Shown here one piece after another: positions 62,594 to 64,000 of a stretch of 64,000 bases of DNA (the first letter of the stretch is position 1; every line of letters starts with the position of its first letter). Source of the stretch: Cercis canadensis (Eukaryota; Streptophyta; Magnoliopsida; Fabales; Fabaceae); NCBI GenBank assembly GCA_003255065.1, contig QAOA01005271.1, forward strand, positions 2,221,979 to 2,285,978. The letters run 5' to 3'. The notes under the pieces are model-generated. The model was not told the DNA's origin, did not search any database, and worked only from the letters and a program-made list of their open reading frames with translations. The position numbers were made by a program, and so were the translations under genes.

Positions 62594-64000
62594 CTATTTA
62601 AATGCTTTTCTTATTCTAATTTTTTCGGGGAGAGGATATTTTGTCACTGTTGGAGCCTGTTCCATAAGAGGGCAGGTGTATCAACGATTCTATGTCGAAA
62701 ACTTGAAGGCAACAAGTTAAGGATTATGTATTTCAAACGTAGCCCCCTTTTTTATTTGTTTTTTGCTTTAAAGATTTCAAACGTAACCTAAGTTGGGAGT
62801 GTTTAGCTGCTAAAACTCGTCACAAATATTTTTTTGCTTGGTGATAACAAAGCCCGTCATATTGGTACAAGGCCTTCTGGATTTCCTGGTTATGTCTGCA
62901 GACTGCAACTTGATGGCTGCTTTGAATACCCAAACGTACCTGTTTTCAAGGAGTGAAATCTAAATGAGGATGGGAATTTTAGCGTGCTTTCTTTCTTTTT
63001 CTTTATTTTAAACACTAGCATTGTAACTATAAAAAGAGACAAGTGCATGTGTGTGGATGGATAAATGGCCACAGGAACGGGCAGTGGGCAACTGGGCATA
63101 CAAGGAGGATGGAAAAAGGGATCTAAATGATTACCCGCTCGGGGATGGGGATGGAGATGGGGATGGGAGAAGCCCACCCCATTGCCATTTCAATCCAAAA
63201 CCAAAACCAAAACCATGTCCTAAAGACTAGAAGAATAGCCATTCAGATGGTTCTTGAAAGGCTTAAAGAGGACAAATTCAAATATAGTGAGCATTATTGT
63301 AGCTCGAAGCATAAATAGGCAGTTTTATCGGAGTTTTATTGAATTTTTTACGTTAGTCCTACCGATAAGACTATCTACTCTTGTCTAGATGGTGTTATAC
63401 TCTTTGAGTACCTACCAATTTCTTCTTAAAGAGGCCATTTAATTATACGAAGGGTTCAATCAACAAGTCTCTCTTTATGAGAATATGCATCTCATTTATA
63501 GCATTCGCAAGGATCAACGTGTGCTTAAAATATTTAAAAGGCTTTAAAATGCGCAGTCCCTTATTTCATTCTCTATGAAGTTTAAATCTTTGATGGCATC
63601 AGTTCTTTGTAGACAAGCACAAATTAGAATTAGATGGGGGCAAATTCATCAAGATTTGAAATTTTGTATAATGCCGTAAGAATTTCCATAAACTCTTATT
63701 CTCCCACCTCAAAATCCCCAATTTCAAGTTCATTTTCTTGGTCATTGCCACTTTTTAAGTTGGCATATACAGTATTTGAGAACAGAGGATGAGGAAGGAC
63801 CCAAAAGCATATGAAGACAATATTTTAAACTAAAACTACTTTGCCCCTTGCATCAAAGCAAAAACAAGGCAAAGGCATACCTTTCCACAGCTTGAAATAC
63901 ATGAAAAGAAAAAAAAAAAAAGAGGAAAAAGCATAGGTAAACAGAATGGGAGAGCAATATCACAGACTTCCTCTCCCTACCTAGTAAGGATTAAGTAGTT
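62594..64000. other. Intergenic stretch to the right edge
   Basis: Short open frames only. A GGGGATGG tandem stretch at about 63140-63170 and CCAAAA repeats at 63196-63215 are simple repeats. A possible minus-strand splice donor near 63880 is too little to call a gene. Confidence 0.45.

Noticed and set aside
1..64000. tRNA, rRNA, CRISPR or bacterial-type operons
   Set aside because: No cloverleaf with a GTTCRANNC loop was noticed by eye, no regularly spaced repeats, and the gene structure is eukaryotic throughout.

Overview
The window is nuclear DNA of a flowering plant, most likely a woody rosid eudicot. Genes are split by AT-rich GT-AG introns, intergenic DNA is AT-rich with many mono- and dinucleotide tracts, and every recognisable protein belongs to a plant family (villin, class III peroxidase, BAHD acyltransferase, plastid NFU scaffold, defensin-like secreted peptides). 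A Citrus-like genome would fit, but that is a guess. Single N bases at 906 and 20434 lie in poly-A tracts and look like assembly ambiguities.

Layout. 1-200: possible first exons of a minus-strand gene running off the left edge. 1055-7927: three small secreted cysteine-rich (defensin-like) genes on the plus strand, interleaved with a BAHD acyltransferase (4311-5669) and a decayed copy of that enzyme's 3' end. 6930-7190: LINE 3' remnant. 11.6-22 kb: complete villin gene (VLN4-like), 22 coding exons, 959 residues, with a 5' UTR intron. 23.8-24.1 kb: MITE. 25.3-31 kb: glucose-6-phosphate 1-epimerase-like gene, 8 coding exons. 31.6-33.4 kb: two minus-strand LINE remnants. 34.9-37 kb: class III peroxidase, 4 exons, with two small inverted-repeat elements in intron 3. 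39.1-42 kb: minus-strand gene for a DUF863-type protein. 42-49.6 kb: long stretch without a recognisable gene. 49.6-51.2 kb: plastid NFU iron-sulfur scaffold gene. 52-53.1 kb: convergent minus-strand gene for a probable plastid membrane protein of unknown function. 56.4-56.7 kb: cytochrome P450 (CYP94-like) remnant. 59.2-60.4 kb: atypical HLH regulator related to IBH1/AIF proteins, with a candidate upstream ORF in a spliced leader. 60.4-64 kb: no gene recognised, one MITE.

The genes do not form a pathway. The defensin-like genes and the acyltransferase are the accessory, duplicating part of the window and hold most of its unusual structure (a chimeric defensin-like gene, a proline-rich domain replacement, a duplicated 3' end). 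The rest are single-copy housekeeping or regulatory genes. I found no clearly new biological system. The observations most worth following are the chimeric defensin-like gene, the candidate uORF of the HLH gene, and a MITE family with two copies here. Exon boundaries were placed by eye from GT/AG sites, reading-frame continuity and family knowledge; no alignment was run.
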